A stretch of 64,000 nucleotides of DNA from Methanocella_A sp964548585 (GTDB taxonomy: Archaea; Halobacteriota; Methanocellia; Methanocellales; Methanocellaceae), in NCBI GenBank assembly GCA_964548585.1, contig CAZJRS010000001.1:34426-98425 (forward strand), in the 5' to 3' direction. A program made the position numbers and the translations under genes. The notes below the pieces were generated by a model. That model made no database searches. It had not been told where the DNA came from and saw only the letters and a list, made by a program, of their open reading frames with translations. Shown here in pieces: positions 55,706 through 63,965 of this stretch. The number at the start of each line of letters is the position of its first letter. Positions within the stretch are counted from its first letter, which is position 1.

Positions 55706-56659
55706 CTAAACCATGTGCTGATCCAGGAAGTCGAGTACCCTGTCAAGGTTCTCAGGCGTCTTGAAAAATACGTAGGGCCCCAGGTCGCCATGCCGGCCGC
55801 CCTTGAAGATGTCAAGGACCGCGTTTTTCTCCCCGATTACGGGCGTGAGTTTTTTAGTTAAAATGAGGCTCTGCTGAGGTGGCACGAGATTATCGCTGGT
55901 ACCATGCTGGATGAGAAAAGGCGGGTCATCCGGGGTAATATACGTCTCAGGATTGGCTGCCTTGACCAGATCGGCGTGTTCGATCAGGTTTCCACCCATC
56001 AGCCGACGGCCATACGACGAGGGGTTATTGAGCCATGACCGGTAGCCGTTTTGCACAAGGTACCCGTCCACGGCCAGGAGATCTGTCGGCCCATACCAGT
56101 CCACCACTGCCCGGACTCTGCTTGACTCGTCAGCGTTTCCGGCGGACAGGTCTTCCAGCTCCTTCACGTCACCGGAGGTACCAGTCAGCGCCGCAAGGTG
56201 TCCTCCTGCCGACTCCCCGGCCACGGCGATCCTGTCAGGATCCAGACCATACTCTTTCGCGTGGGCGCGAAGCCATCGTATGGCAGTCTTACAATCGTAT
56301 ATCTGGGCAGGGAATTCTGATTCGCCGCTCAGGCGGTAGTTGATACTCACCAAAGCGTACCCACGCTCAGCCGCAACTCCCGGGCTGATGCCGAGATCTT
56401 TTTTATCACCCAGTGCCCAGGCGCCCCCGTGTATCCACACGACCACAGGATACAGGCCTTCACCATTCACGGGTACGTAAAGGTCAAGTTTCTGGGCTTG
56501 CGACTGATTCGCATATGGAATGTTCATATAGGCCATGGTAGAGTTGTCCCGTTCTTCCGAGGCGCTGTCGGAGATCGGAAAAAAAGCCGTAGCCACCGCT
56601 ACTGCGACAATTGCAAACGTAACCGTCAGGAATATTATGGATAATCGGGCCACATTCAT
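55706..56659 (-). CDS. Secreted alpha/beta-hydrolase esterase (HSL/BD-FAE-like)
   Basis: The 317-residue protein has an N-terminal signal or membrane segment (about 5-27). The esterase domain has an oxyanion motif WIHGGAW near 76, nucleophile Ser in GESAGGHLAAL near 150, and catalytic Asp (HGTSDNLVPP) and His (GGRHGD) near 260 and 290. Such enzymes hydrolyse esters or feruloyl groups outside the cell. GGTGA lies 4 bases upstream of the ATG. Its 3' end is convergent with nothing nearby. Confidence 0.9.
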   Translation of the reverse strand: MNVARLSIIFLTVTFAIVAVAVATAFFPISDSASEERDNSTMAYMNIPYANQSQAQKLDLYVPVNGEGLYPVVVWIHGGAWALGDKKDLGISPGVAAERGYALVSINYRLSGESEFPAQIYDCKTAIRWLRAHAKEYGLDPDRIAVAGESAGGHLAALTGTSGDVKELEDLSAGNADESSRVRAVVDWYGPTDLLAVDGYLVQNGYRSWLNNPSSYGRRLMGGNLIEHADLVKAANPETYITPDDPPFLIQHGTSDNLVPPQQSLILTKKLTPVIGEKNAVLDIFKGGRHGDLGPYVFFKTPENLDRVLDFLDQHMV

Positions 56660-56805
56660 CCATTCACCGTGCTCAAAGAAGTTTTATCGCAGAATTGTGA
56701 AAAACCGCTGTTAACAGCGCCTGTCTTTTAAGGATATAGGAAGGCAAGACGTTAAGCTATGCCGGCAGAAAAACGTTAAGCTATTTGTATGCATCACGAA
56801 TGTAG

Positions 56806-56934
56806 CGGTTTTATCATGGCCCGGGCGTTCCAGATCATAATAAAGACAAAATTTTCAACCGACTTCTACGCGGAGACTCAAAGGAAAAGGGCATGGTTCT
56901 CGGACTATACCTGGTTAAGTCACTTGTGGATTGA
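56806..56934 (+). pseudogene. Fragment of a histidine kinase ATPase domain
   Basis: Between in-frame stops, 42 codons encode FYHGPGVPDHNKDKIFNRLL, then RGDSKEKGMVLGLYLVKSLVD. This matches the G1-G2 region of the kinases at 43.3 and 46.1 kb (DYGPGIPD, KIFNRLQRGE, GMGLGLHLVKSLV). No start codon, H box or N box accompanies it. It is a relic of a fifth kinase gene cut at both ends. Confidence 0.85.
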
Positions 56935-57463
56935 AAGGCGGCGCATCGTACATGTGACACAGCAGGAACAGCGCCCGTGAACCGCCTTTGATCGCGTTGC
57001 CCGTATCCAAAAAGTGCTTGAACATACGCTCGGGCTGGATGGGAGCATCATTGCGGCCCTTAAAGTTCGGGTGACTCTCGCAGGGTATGTCATTCAGAGG
57101 CGTTTTTACTTCAAGATAGACATGGCTATTGACCAGGAAGTCGATCCGGGAGTTGCCAAGCTTCACGTCCCGGTTGAGCGTTTCCAGGGAAGGAAACATC
57201 TTGCCGAAAGCGTTTTCCCGGAGGAAGAATGCGACGTAGTCATTCACCCGCCCCTGGTTGATCCCGATCCACCGCTTCTCCCCGCTGCCCGGCAGGTCGA
57301 GCGAGATTGCTTCGACGGTAAAGGGAGTCTTTCTGCCCCCGGTACCCCGGGAGAGCAGACAGGGAATATTTTCGAATCTTGTGATCCACTGCCTCCCTTG
57401 TTTTACGGGTCGTTTCTGCCAATTTGCAATGAGCAAGTCCGACGTCGAGAGGCTTGAGACCAC
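56915..57463 (-). pseudogene. sfsA: Truncated SfsA-like nuclease gene
   Basis: The 182-codon frame carries the SfsA core: GRKTPFTVEAISL, then WIGINQGRVNDYVAFFL, then GNSRIDFLV, then VYLEVKTPL, then SRALFLLCHMYDAPPFNP. The normal N-terminal OB-like region is not recognisable. The C-terminus stops right after FNP, about 35 residues short of the family. Its last codons are the reverse complement of the kinase fragment, so a rearrangement cut the gene there. Intact members are DNA/RNA-binding nuclease-like proteins. It is probably non-functional. Confidence 0.6.
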
Positions 57464-57580
57464 TATTGAAACCGGAGGTATGCAAGGGGCCGCAGCCAGA
57501 ACCCCTCCGGATTGCGAAGTGACAAAAACGGCCAGTAAAAAATATGGTGGGTGGAAGGCAAGGCTCCACCTCTATCCGAT

Positions 57581-59689
57581 TTATTTCCTGAAGAACAGGA
57601 AGTAAGCCCCCGCAACCAGGATCACGAGGAACAGCAGCCCAATTAACCATATGGTAAGGTTGCCTGTTTGAGACTGAGTCTCAGCGGTCGGTGCTGGAGT
57701 AGGTGTTATCGAACCCAGGGGTATCGCGGTTGGTGCAGGGGTAGGTGTTACCGTAGTCTCAATAGCAGGTACCTGTGTAGGGGTCGGAGCTGCAATCACT
57801 ACCGGCGTCGGTACTGGCGAGATCGAAGACGCCCCTGCCGTATGGTTGTACATATCAGCCATACTTATCGTTAAGGGCGGTCCATACGTCGGGGTATTGA
57901 CTGTGATCAACCCGCTTTTTTGAATGGTTCCAGAGCCTCCCGCATTCGTAGCAGTAAATGTAACTGTGTAGGTACCAGATGTGACGTATGTGTGAACCGG
58001 ATCTTGCACTGTACCATTGGCCGTCCCATCCCCGAAATTCCATTGCCACGACGTCGGGCTCCCGATAGATGTATCCGTGAACAGAATGGTGAGCGGATAT
58101 GTACCTGAAGTCACGTTTGCAGTAAATCCGGCCACTGGCGGACTGGGCAAAATCACCTGAGGATTTCCTGATAACGAGCCTGAGCATCCGGTATAGTTAC
58201 CATCGCCGCCATAGCTTGCCGTGATCGTATACGAGCCAGCAGAAAATGTGCTGGTTGTGAAAGTCGCTACTCCGCCGGAGAGCGTCGCAGTCCCTATCGG
58301 TGATCCGCCATCGTTGAATGTGACGGTCCCCGCAGGCGTACCGCTGCCTGGTAAAGATGTCACGACTGTCGCGGTGAAGGTTATGAGCTCACCGAAATCG
58401 CCGGGATTCCGAGACGAAGTCAATGTCAGAGTAGTATCAGCCTTGTTTACTACCTGGGTGACTCCGGTTAACGAGTTGGTGCAACCTCCGTAGTTGCTAT
58501 CGCCACTATAGCCTGCCGTGATCGTGTGGGAGCCTGTCGCGAGCGTGCTGGTTGAGAAGGTCGCTACTCCGCCGGAGAGTGTCGCAGTCCCCATTGGCGA
58601 TCCGTCATTCAGAAATGTGGCGGTCCCGGTAGGTGTACCGCCGTTCCCGGTTACTGTTGCTGTAAATGTGGTACTTTGCCCATATACTGAGGGGTTGGGC
58701 GAAGTGGTCACAGTAATCTCGGGGTAGTAATGCGAAATAGACAAACCTGTCGGACTATCTCCTACAGGTATGGTTTCTTCGACGGTGTCGGTCGCAGTGT
58801 TGATAACCAAAACGCTGTCGGACCCGGCATTGGTCACGTATGCTCTGGTTCCGTCCGGGGTTATCCCGATACCCCATGTACTGCCTGCCCCAATTGTATA
58901 CAAGACGGTATTTGTCGCGATGTCGATGACCGAAACGCCGCCAGTTCCTGCATTTGTCACGTATGCTCTGGCTCCGTCCGGGGTTATCGCAATGCCCATG
59001 GGGGTGGTCGGCAGAGGTATGGTTGTTGTGACTGTGTTTGTTCCGGTGTTGATGACCGAAACGTCATGAGAATATGAATTAATTACATATGCTCTTGTTC
59101 CGTCCGGGGTTATCTCGATATCCAGCGGGGAATCTGCTACCGTTATAGTAGTTATTATTTCGTTTGTCGCAGTATTGATAACTGAAACGGTATCACCCAG
59201 GAAATTTGTCACGTATACCCGGGTTCCGTCCGGGGTTATCGCAATACCGTTGGGGATATCACCTACTGGTATGGATGTGACTGTATTGGTCGCAGTGTCG
59301 ATGACCGAAACGCTGTCTGACCCATCGTTGGTCACGTAGGCTCTGGCTCCATCCGGGGAAAACACAATATTCCGGGGACCATGTCCTACCGATATCGTAC
59401 TTGTGACGGTGTTAGTCGCAGTGTCGATGACTGATACGGTATAAGACCCCCAGTTTACCACATACAGCATTGTCCCGTCCGGTGTGAACCCGGCACCCCG
59501 GGGTTGGGACCCAACCGGTATAGATGTAGCAACGGTGTTGGTCGCAGTGTCGATGACCGAAACGTTGTGAGAACCAAAATTCGTCACATAAGCGTATGGT
59601 CCTCCCGGTGCTGCGTTTGCCGATGAAGTGAATGCAATTAAAACCATCAAGACCGTTATACTGGCAGTTAAAATAAACCCGGATTTTAT
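57581..59689 (-). CDS. Surface beta-propeller (YVTN) protein with Ig and PKD domains, apparently starting at AUA
   Basis: The 702-residue protein has a signal peptide (KSGFILTASITVLMVLIAFT), a seven-bladed YVTN propeller (repeats such as YVTNFGSHNVSVIDTATNTV, to about 310), two Big_3-type Ig repeats (STTFTATVTGNGGTPTGTAT and similar), and a PKD domain (SPTSWQWNFGDGTANGTVQD). A Pro/Thr-rich stalk and a C-terminal membrane helix (LTIWLIGLLFLVILVAGAYF) follow. The natural start is ATA at 59687-59689, 5 bases behind GGGGGAG; the longer ATG frame (59812) adds 41 residues that break the signal peptide. Confidence 0.85.
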   Translation of the reverse strand: MKSGFILTASITVLMVLIAFTSSANAAPGGPYAYVTNFGSHNVSVIDTATNTVATSIPVGSQPRGAGFTPDGTMLYVVNWGSYTVSVIDTATNTVTSTISVGHGPRNIVFSPDGARAYVTNDGSDSVSVIDTATNTVTSIPVGDIPNGIAITPDGTRVYVTNFLGDTVSVINTATNEIITTITVADSPLDIEITPDGTRAYVINSYSHDVSVINTGTNTVTTTIPLPTTPMGIAITPDGARAYVTNAGTGGVSVIDIATNTVLYTIGAGSTWGIGITPDGTRAYVTNAGSDSVLVINTATDTVEETIPVGDSPTGLSISHYYPEITVTTSPNPSVYGQSTTFTATVTGNGGTPTGTATFLNDGSPMGTATLSGGVATFSTSTLATGSHTITAGYSGDSNYGGCTNSLTGVTQVVNKADTTLTLTSSRNPGDFGELITFTATVVTSLPGSGTPAGTVTFNDGGSPIGTATLSGGVATFTTSTFSAGSYTITASYGGDGNYTGCSGSLSGNPQVILPSPPVAGFTANVTSGTYPLTILFTDTSIGSPTSWQWNFGDGTANGTVQDPVHTYVTSGTYTVTFTATNAGGSGTIQKSGLITVNTPTYGPPLTISMADMYNHTAGASSISPVPTPVVIAAPTPTQVPAIETTVTPTPAPTAIPLGSITPTPAPTAETQSQTGNLTIWLIGLLFLVILVAGAYFLFFRK

Positions 59690-60086
59690 GGCAACTCCCC
59701 CTACATTTTGACCAGTGTCAAAAATTTGGCCGAAAAACGGCAAATATTTGATGAACGTCTGGTAATCAACAGTAAAACATAGAATGGTACGGTTATACAT
59801 AATATTTTCCATGCAACCGTCCAGTGCGATATTAAGCCAGTGATTCCCGAATACCGGTGCGTACCGGGCGAATCCGGATATGTCACCTACGCCGCGACCC
59901 GGGGTGACATGGTCAACCCAGGTAGTAATCTATTCTATGAACTGGGAAAGTACCGGGCTAAGGGTTGTTGGCACAAACACCTTTACCGCACATTATCCGT
60001 ACTTCCCTGGCAATACACTGGTAACCACGTACCTGAAGGCTTAGCTGCGCCAGCTCATGGAAATATTTATTGATTAAGTAATTAAT
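59690..60086. other. Intergenic region with a possible gene relic
   Basis: This stretch separates the propeller gene from a small gene on the other strand. A 66-codon plus-strand frame (59844-60041) reads protein-like at its end (GLRVVGTNTFTAHYPYFPGN, then TLVTTYLKA), perhaps a remnant of an exported protein, but it has no start or match. A TATA-like stretch precedes the next ATG. Confidence 0.35.
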
Positions 60087-60593
60087 ATGATGGATGCCAT
60101 GTTGATGCAAGAAGCGACGCCGGAAATGATTGAACAATGGAAACTTACCTACTCGGAATTCAAGCCCAGGCTAAATCCGAACAGGAAACTTGCTTCGGAT
60201 TTGATCGCATATCTGACGAGTAAATATCCTGTAAAAGAAGAGACTGACGAAAAATTGAAACAAGTGGTTACGGATAACGTTTTATTAAACAAGTGCTTTG
60301 CTGAGAAATTGCCGGTAGATAAACATCCGGTGGCTGTTTGTTATTCAATAAACAATACTGGCGTAGCAAAGCTTCTGTATGAGAAACAGGATGAAATATT
60401 CGGCGGCCAGACTATTATTGTAGGGATCGAACTTGAAACAGGGTTCTTTCTGGTAGAAGGGAGTAGCGAACTATGGGATGAGTTGTTTGCATTCCAGGGA
60501 CTGGATGAAAAAGATTTGAACAACTTTTACCTGGTTGCAGAATACATTGCTTGTCTCCAAAAATTCAACATGTTGGACAAAGTGCTGATATAA
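60087..60593 (+). CDS. Hypothetical cytoplasmic protein
   Basis: The 168-residue acidic, soluble protein starts MMDAMLMQEATPEM and shows mixed helix and strand (LLYEKQDEIFGGQTIIVGIE, then NFYLVAEYIACLQKFNMLDK). I see no signal peptide, membrane helix or known motif. The start lies directly behind AT-rich TATA-like sequence (TTTATTGATTAAGTAATTAA), so the transcript may be nearly leaderless. It stands alone. Confidence 0.65.
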   Translation: MMDAMLMQEATPEMIEQWKLTYSEFKPRLNPNRKLASDLIAYLTSKYPVKEETDEKLKQVVTDNVLLNKCFAEKLPVDKHPVAVCYSINNTGVAKLLYEKQDEIFGGQTIIVGIELETGFFLVEGSSELWDELFAFQGLDEKDLNNFYLVAEYIACLQKFNMLDKVLI

Positions 60594-60742
60594 AAAATGA
60601 GCACGCGTCCAGTAGGTAAAGGTTATTGGACAATGCAACCGGACTTATTACCGCTCTACTATGGAAGACGATGGTCCGAGCATAGGCGATGACCTAAGTG
60701 TCACGATAAACTATATCTTATTCTTTGAAATATAATATATCT

Positions 60743-61171
60743 ATGAATAAAATTTACGGTAGTATCTCACTTTTACTCATTCTCATATGTGTATTGTCTT
60801 GCGGATGTGCCAGCAAATCAACACTTACTCCGGGGAGTCCGGTATCGGCAACAACAAATCCTACAAATAATGCGTATCTTGCGCCAACGGGTATAAATAA
60901 TTCGAATTTATCGTCAGATGAAAAACGAATAGTGGATATTGTATTTAGTAATGACGAGATTAAACGTGAATTGAGTAGTCATAATTATCTAATATCAAAT
61001 GTCAAAATAACTAATTATAGCCATACTTTCCCGCCCATTGAAGATGGACAAGTACAGATAGACATATTGAATCAGGACGGGTCAATAGATTATCACATAC
61101 TTGCGTCTGTGGACTTCCAAAATAATAGCGTATCGTTTATTAACCGTGAAAAACCGTTACCCTTGAATTGA
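60743..61171 (+). CDS. Small secreted lipoprotein, unknown function
   Basis: The 142-residue protein has a lipoprotein signal ending with LSCGC (residues 20-24), an Asn/Thr-rich spacer, and a C-terminal beta-rich domain of ~90 residues (IVDIVFSNDEIKRELSSHNY, then VQIDILNQDGSIDYHILASV). The start is ATG 60743; a TTG at 60725 would add a non-signal piece. No family is recognised. It ends 130 bases before a flavodoxin relic. Confidence 0.75.
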   Translation: MNKIYGSISLLLILICVLSCGCASKSTLTPGSPVSATTNPTNNAYLAPTGINNSNLSSDEKRIVDIVFSNDEIKRELSSHNYLISNVKITNYSHTFPPIEDGQVQIDILNQDGSIDYHILASVDFQNNSVSFINREKPLPLN

Positions 61172-61299
61172 TAAAACATAAGAAGGCTTTGAACCAGTTT
61201 GCTGTGGTGCGGATACAAACATAAAATGAAATGTCGGCCTGAAGTTGTGATAGATTCGAACGTATAGTTGTCTCAGTTTCCGTTCTCAACACGATAAAA

Positions 61300-61499
61300 G
61301 TGAAAATCCGTATTAATTTTTTTCGCGTTCGGGCAACAGCTATGCCGGCGGAAGGATCGTGAACCTGACGGTCGGCAACACGGAAGTTGTTGCAGAGATG
61401 ATCCAGATAATCGATGATAATTTGTGGTATAAGCAGCCATATACGATGATGTTTGAAGATCAGGTGAAGGAAAATGTTATACAGAAAAGTTCCCAGTAA
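61300..61499 (+). pseudogene. Flavodoxin gene relic, broken by a frameshift
   Basis: Codons from GTG 61300 read VKIRINFF up to a run of seven T (61317-61323). A shift of frame then gives SRSGNSYAGGRIVNLTVGNT, then EVVAEMIQ. This is the conserved N-terminus of archaeal flavodoxins (FSRTGN...NG.IVNL.VGNTEV.A.MI). The rest is unlike flavodoxin and stops at 61499, inside the start of the aldo/keto reductase gene. About 110 residues of the normal protein are missing. Confidence 0.75.
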
Positions 61500-62673
61500 C
61501 GGAGACGAACTGTCCATACTCGGATTCGGATGCATGCGCCTCCCCATGAAAGAAAATGGCATCATTGATGAAGAAAGAGCCATAAAGCAGGTACGCTATG
61601 CGATCGACCATGGGGTAAACTATGTTGATACGGCCTGGCCCTACCACATGGAACAGAGTGAGCCTTTTGTAGGCCGGGCACTGGCTGACGGATACCGCGG
61701 GAAAGTCAAACTCGCCACAAAGCTTCCCAGCTGGTTGTTGAACAGCCGGGAGGATATGGACCGTTTCCTGAATGCTCAGCTGGAGAAGCTCAATACCGAT
61801 CACATCGACTATTATATGGTCCACGCACTCGTTGGCGATCTGTGGGACAACGTCGAAAAGCTGGGCGTAGCTGACTTCCTTGACAAAGCCAAAGCAGATG
61901 GCCGCATCATCAACGCAGGTTTTTCCTTCCACGGCGCTGGAGGAGATTTCAACCGGATAGTGGACGCCTACGACTGGGACTTTTGTTTAATACAGTATAA
62001 CTTCCTTGACGAAAAGAACCAGGCCGGTACCGCAGGCCTTGAATATGCAGCCTCAAAGGGACTCGGAATCATCGTCATGGAGCCTCTCCGTGGCGGTATG
62101 CTCGCAAGCCCTGTGCCTCCTGAGGTGGAAGAGATCTGGGCAGAGGCTCCGACAAAGAGGACTGCTGCCGAATGGGCTCTTCACTGGGTATGGAATCGCC
62201 CGGAAGTCACTGTTGTCCTCTCCGGGATGAATAATGAAGCCCATATTGATGAGAACCTTACATTGGCCAACAAAGCTTATCCGAATTCTCTGACTGCTGC
62301 TGAACTGCAGCGGGTAAAAAGGGTAGAAGGAAAGTACCGTGAGCTGATGAAAGCAGGCTGCACGGGCTGCAGATACTGTATGCCATGTCCGGGAGGGGTG
62401 AATATTCCACTTTGCTTCGAATCATACAACAACCTGTACATGTCAGGCAATGCGGACGAGACAAAATTCATGCATGCTGCAAGGCTGAGTGGCATCCTGT
62501 CCGTAGGAGAGACAGAATTCGCATCCCAGTGTGTACAGTGTGGAGATTGCCTTGAAAAATGTCCCCAGCACCTCGATATACCTACGCTTCTCGAATCGGT
62601 CGTAAAAGAGCTTGAAGGGCCTGATCTGGACGCGATAATTGCCATAGCAAAACAGGCGTTCAAGCCGAATTAA
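61474..62673 (+). CDS. Aldo/keto reductase with C-terminal double [4Fe-4S] module
   Basis: The 399-residue protein has an AKR TIM barrel with conserved Asp/Tyr (VDTAWPYHME near 50), Lys (LATKLPS) and His (YMVHAL). Near 290-370 it adds two cluster motifs (CTGCRYCMPCPGGV and CVQCGDCLEKCPQH). This AKR/Fe-S family is common in anaerobic archaea and may accept electrons from ferredoxin or flavodoxin. The relic of a flavodoxin gene runs into its start. A broken flavoprotein gene and a second AKR follow. Confidence 0.9.
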   Translation: MLYRKVPSNGDELSILGFGCMRLPMKENGIIDEERAIKQVRYAIDHGVNYVDTAWPYHMEQSEPFVGRALADGYRGKVKLATKLPSWLLNSREDMDRFLNAQLEKLNTDHIDYYMVHALVGDLWDNVEKLGVADFLDKAKADGRIINAGFSFHGAGGDFNRIVDAYDWDFCLIQYNFLDEKNQAGTAGLEYAASKGLGIIVMEPLRGGMLASPVPPEVEEIWAEAPTKRTAAEWALHWVWNRPEVTVVLSGMNNEAHIDENLTLANKAYPNSLTAAELQRVKRVEGKYRELMKAGCTGCRYCMPCPGGVNIPLCFESYNNLYMSGNADETKFMHAARLSGILSVGETEFASQCVQCGDCLEKCPQHLDIPTLLESVVKELEGPDLDAIIAIAKQAFKPN

Positions 62674-62681
62674 ACCGGAGG

Positions 62682-62817
62682 ATGGCACTGGTGAAAAAGA
62701 ACGTGTTAGTCATATCGGCCAGCCCTAGAACGGGCGGCAATTCGGACCTACTTTGCGACCGACATCAAAGGAAAACCCGAAATGGCTATAGCCTATAAGA
62801 TGGGAAAAGCAATATAA
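62682..62817 (+). pseudogene. NADPH-dependent FMN reductase gene with an internal deletion
   Basis: The first 24 codons (KKNVLVISASPRTGGNSDLL, or from ATG 62682) are the typical N-terminus of iron-sulfur flavoprotein/FMN reductases. The frame then goes out of phase, and the following bases encode DIKGKPEMAIAYKMGKAI, the usual C-terminus. About 130 central codons are missing. GGAGG lies before the start. It sits between two AKR genes, where an intact flavoprotein would be expected. Confidence 0.8.
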
Positions 62818-62833
62818 CAAAGAAGGCGTCGAG

Positions 62834-63862
62834 ATGGCACAGATCACCCTGGGAAGGACTGGCATAACCACCGACCGCAACGGCTTCGGCGCGCTCCCGA
62901 TCCAGCGGGTCAACGTGGAAGCCGCGGTCAAAATATTAAGAAAGGCATACGCCGGAGGCATAACCTTCTACGATACTTCCCGGGTGTACTCGGACAGTGA
63001 GGAAAAGCTGGGCCGGGCATTTGAGGGAATGCGCGAGAAGATTTTCATCGCGACGAAGACGCGTGCCACTACGCCGGAAGCGTTCTGGAAGGACCTAGAA
63101 ACTTCTCTGGAACTGCTCAGGACAGATTACATTGATATTTACCAGTTCCACTGGCCCCAGATCTGCTATAAACCCGGGGATGGAACGGGCATGTACGAGT
63201 GCATGCTTGAGGCCAAGAAACAGGGCAAAATCAAGCACATAGGATTGACCAACCACCGTCTTGATATCGCCCTCGAAGGCGTCGAATCCGAGCTGTATGA
63301 GACACTGCAATACCCGTTTTGTTATTTGTCTTCGGAAAAGGAAATCGAACTGGTGGAAAAATGCAAGAAGGCGAACGTGGGATTCATCGCCATGAAAGCA
63401 CTATCCGGGGGCCTGATTACTGATTCTGCCGCAGCGTATGCCTTTATGGCACAGTACGATAATGTGCTACCCATCTGGGGCATCCAGCGGGATAAGGAAC
63501 TGGATGAATTTTTAAGTTATAGAGATAGCCCGCCGCAGTTGACTGTGGACAGAAAGGCGTTTATCGAAAAAGAAAAACTGGTACTAACCGGGGATTTCTG
63601 CAGAGGATGCGGCTATTGCATGCCATGTCCGGAGGGAATTGAGATCAATCTCTGTGCAAGGATGTCCCACTTAATCAGACGTGCTCCTCCCGAGGATTGG
63701 CTGACTCCAAATGCAAAGGAAATGATGAAGAAAGTGGAAGGATGCCTCGAATGCGGAGAGTGTAAATCCAGGTGCCCGTATGGCTTAGATGCGCCGGAAT
63801 TGTTAAAGAAGAATTATGAGGATTACAAAAAGATTCTGACGGGTGAAGTGAAAATAAAGTAA
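62834..63862 (+). CDS. Aldo/keto reductase with C-terminal double [4Fe-4S] module (second copy)
   Basis: The 342-residue protein has the AKR barrel with Asp/Tyr (FYDTSRVYSDSEEKLGRA near 50), Lys (IATKTRA) and His (YQFHWPQ). Its C-terminal clusters are CRGCGYCMPCPEGI and CLECGECKSRCPYG. It is shorter than the neighbour at 61.5 kb but of the same family. The two may act on related substrates with shared electron carriers. Confidence 0.9.
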   Translation: MAQITLGRTGITTDRNGFGALPIQRVNVEAAVKILRKAYAGGITFYDTSRVYSDSEEKLGRAFEGMREKIFIATKTRATTPEAFWKDLETSLELLRTDYIDIYQFHWPQICYKPGDGTGMYECMLEAKKQGKIKHIGLTNHRLDIALEGVESELYETLQYPFCYLSSEKEIELVEKCKKANVGFIAMKALSGGLITDSAAAYAFMAQYDNVLPIWGIQRDKELDEFLSYRDSPPQLTVDRKAFIEKEKLVLTGDFCRGCGYCMPCPEGIEINLCARMSHLIRRAPPEDWLTPNAKEMMKKVEGCLECGECKSRCPYGLDAPELLKKNYEDYKKILTGEVKIK

Positions 63863-63905
63863 TAGCGAACTCAGCCCTTGCATCAGAACGACTCAGCAAC
63901 AAGAA

Positions 63906-63965
63906 CGCTGCGCTGTGCCTGTGCCACACTGATTTCACAGATTACGGCACAGGCACAGCGCAGCG
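63906..63965. repeat. Inverted-repeat element, copy D (short)
   Basis: Perfect 20-base arms (63906-63925 and 63946-63965) with the family core enclose 20 bases that still include ATTTCACAGATTAC. The left flank (AACGACTCA) matches copy C and the right flank (GTTTACCTTC) matches copy A. The spacer from 63863 to the window end holds no gene. Confidence 0.85.

Noticed and set aside
55520..55861. Plus-strand frame over the esterase 3' end
   Set aside because: It lies largely opposite a clear esterase gene and has no domain; a shadow frame.
56750..56783. Direct repeat ACGTTAAGCTAT, two copies 22 bases apart
   Set aside because: Short and next to the rearrangement scar; may be a trace of it but is too short to claim as an attachment site.
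59844..60041. Plus-strand frame with protein-like end (TLVTTYLKA)
   Set aside because: No start codon with a ribosome site and no recognisable domain; kept only as a possible relic.
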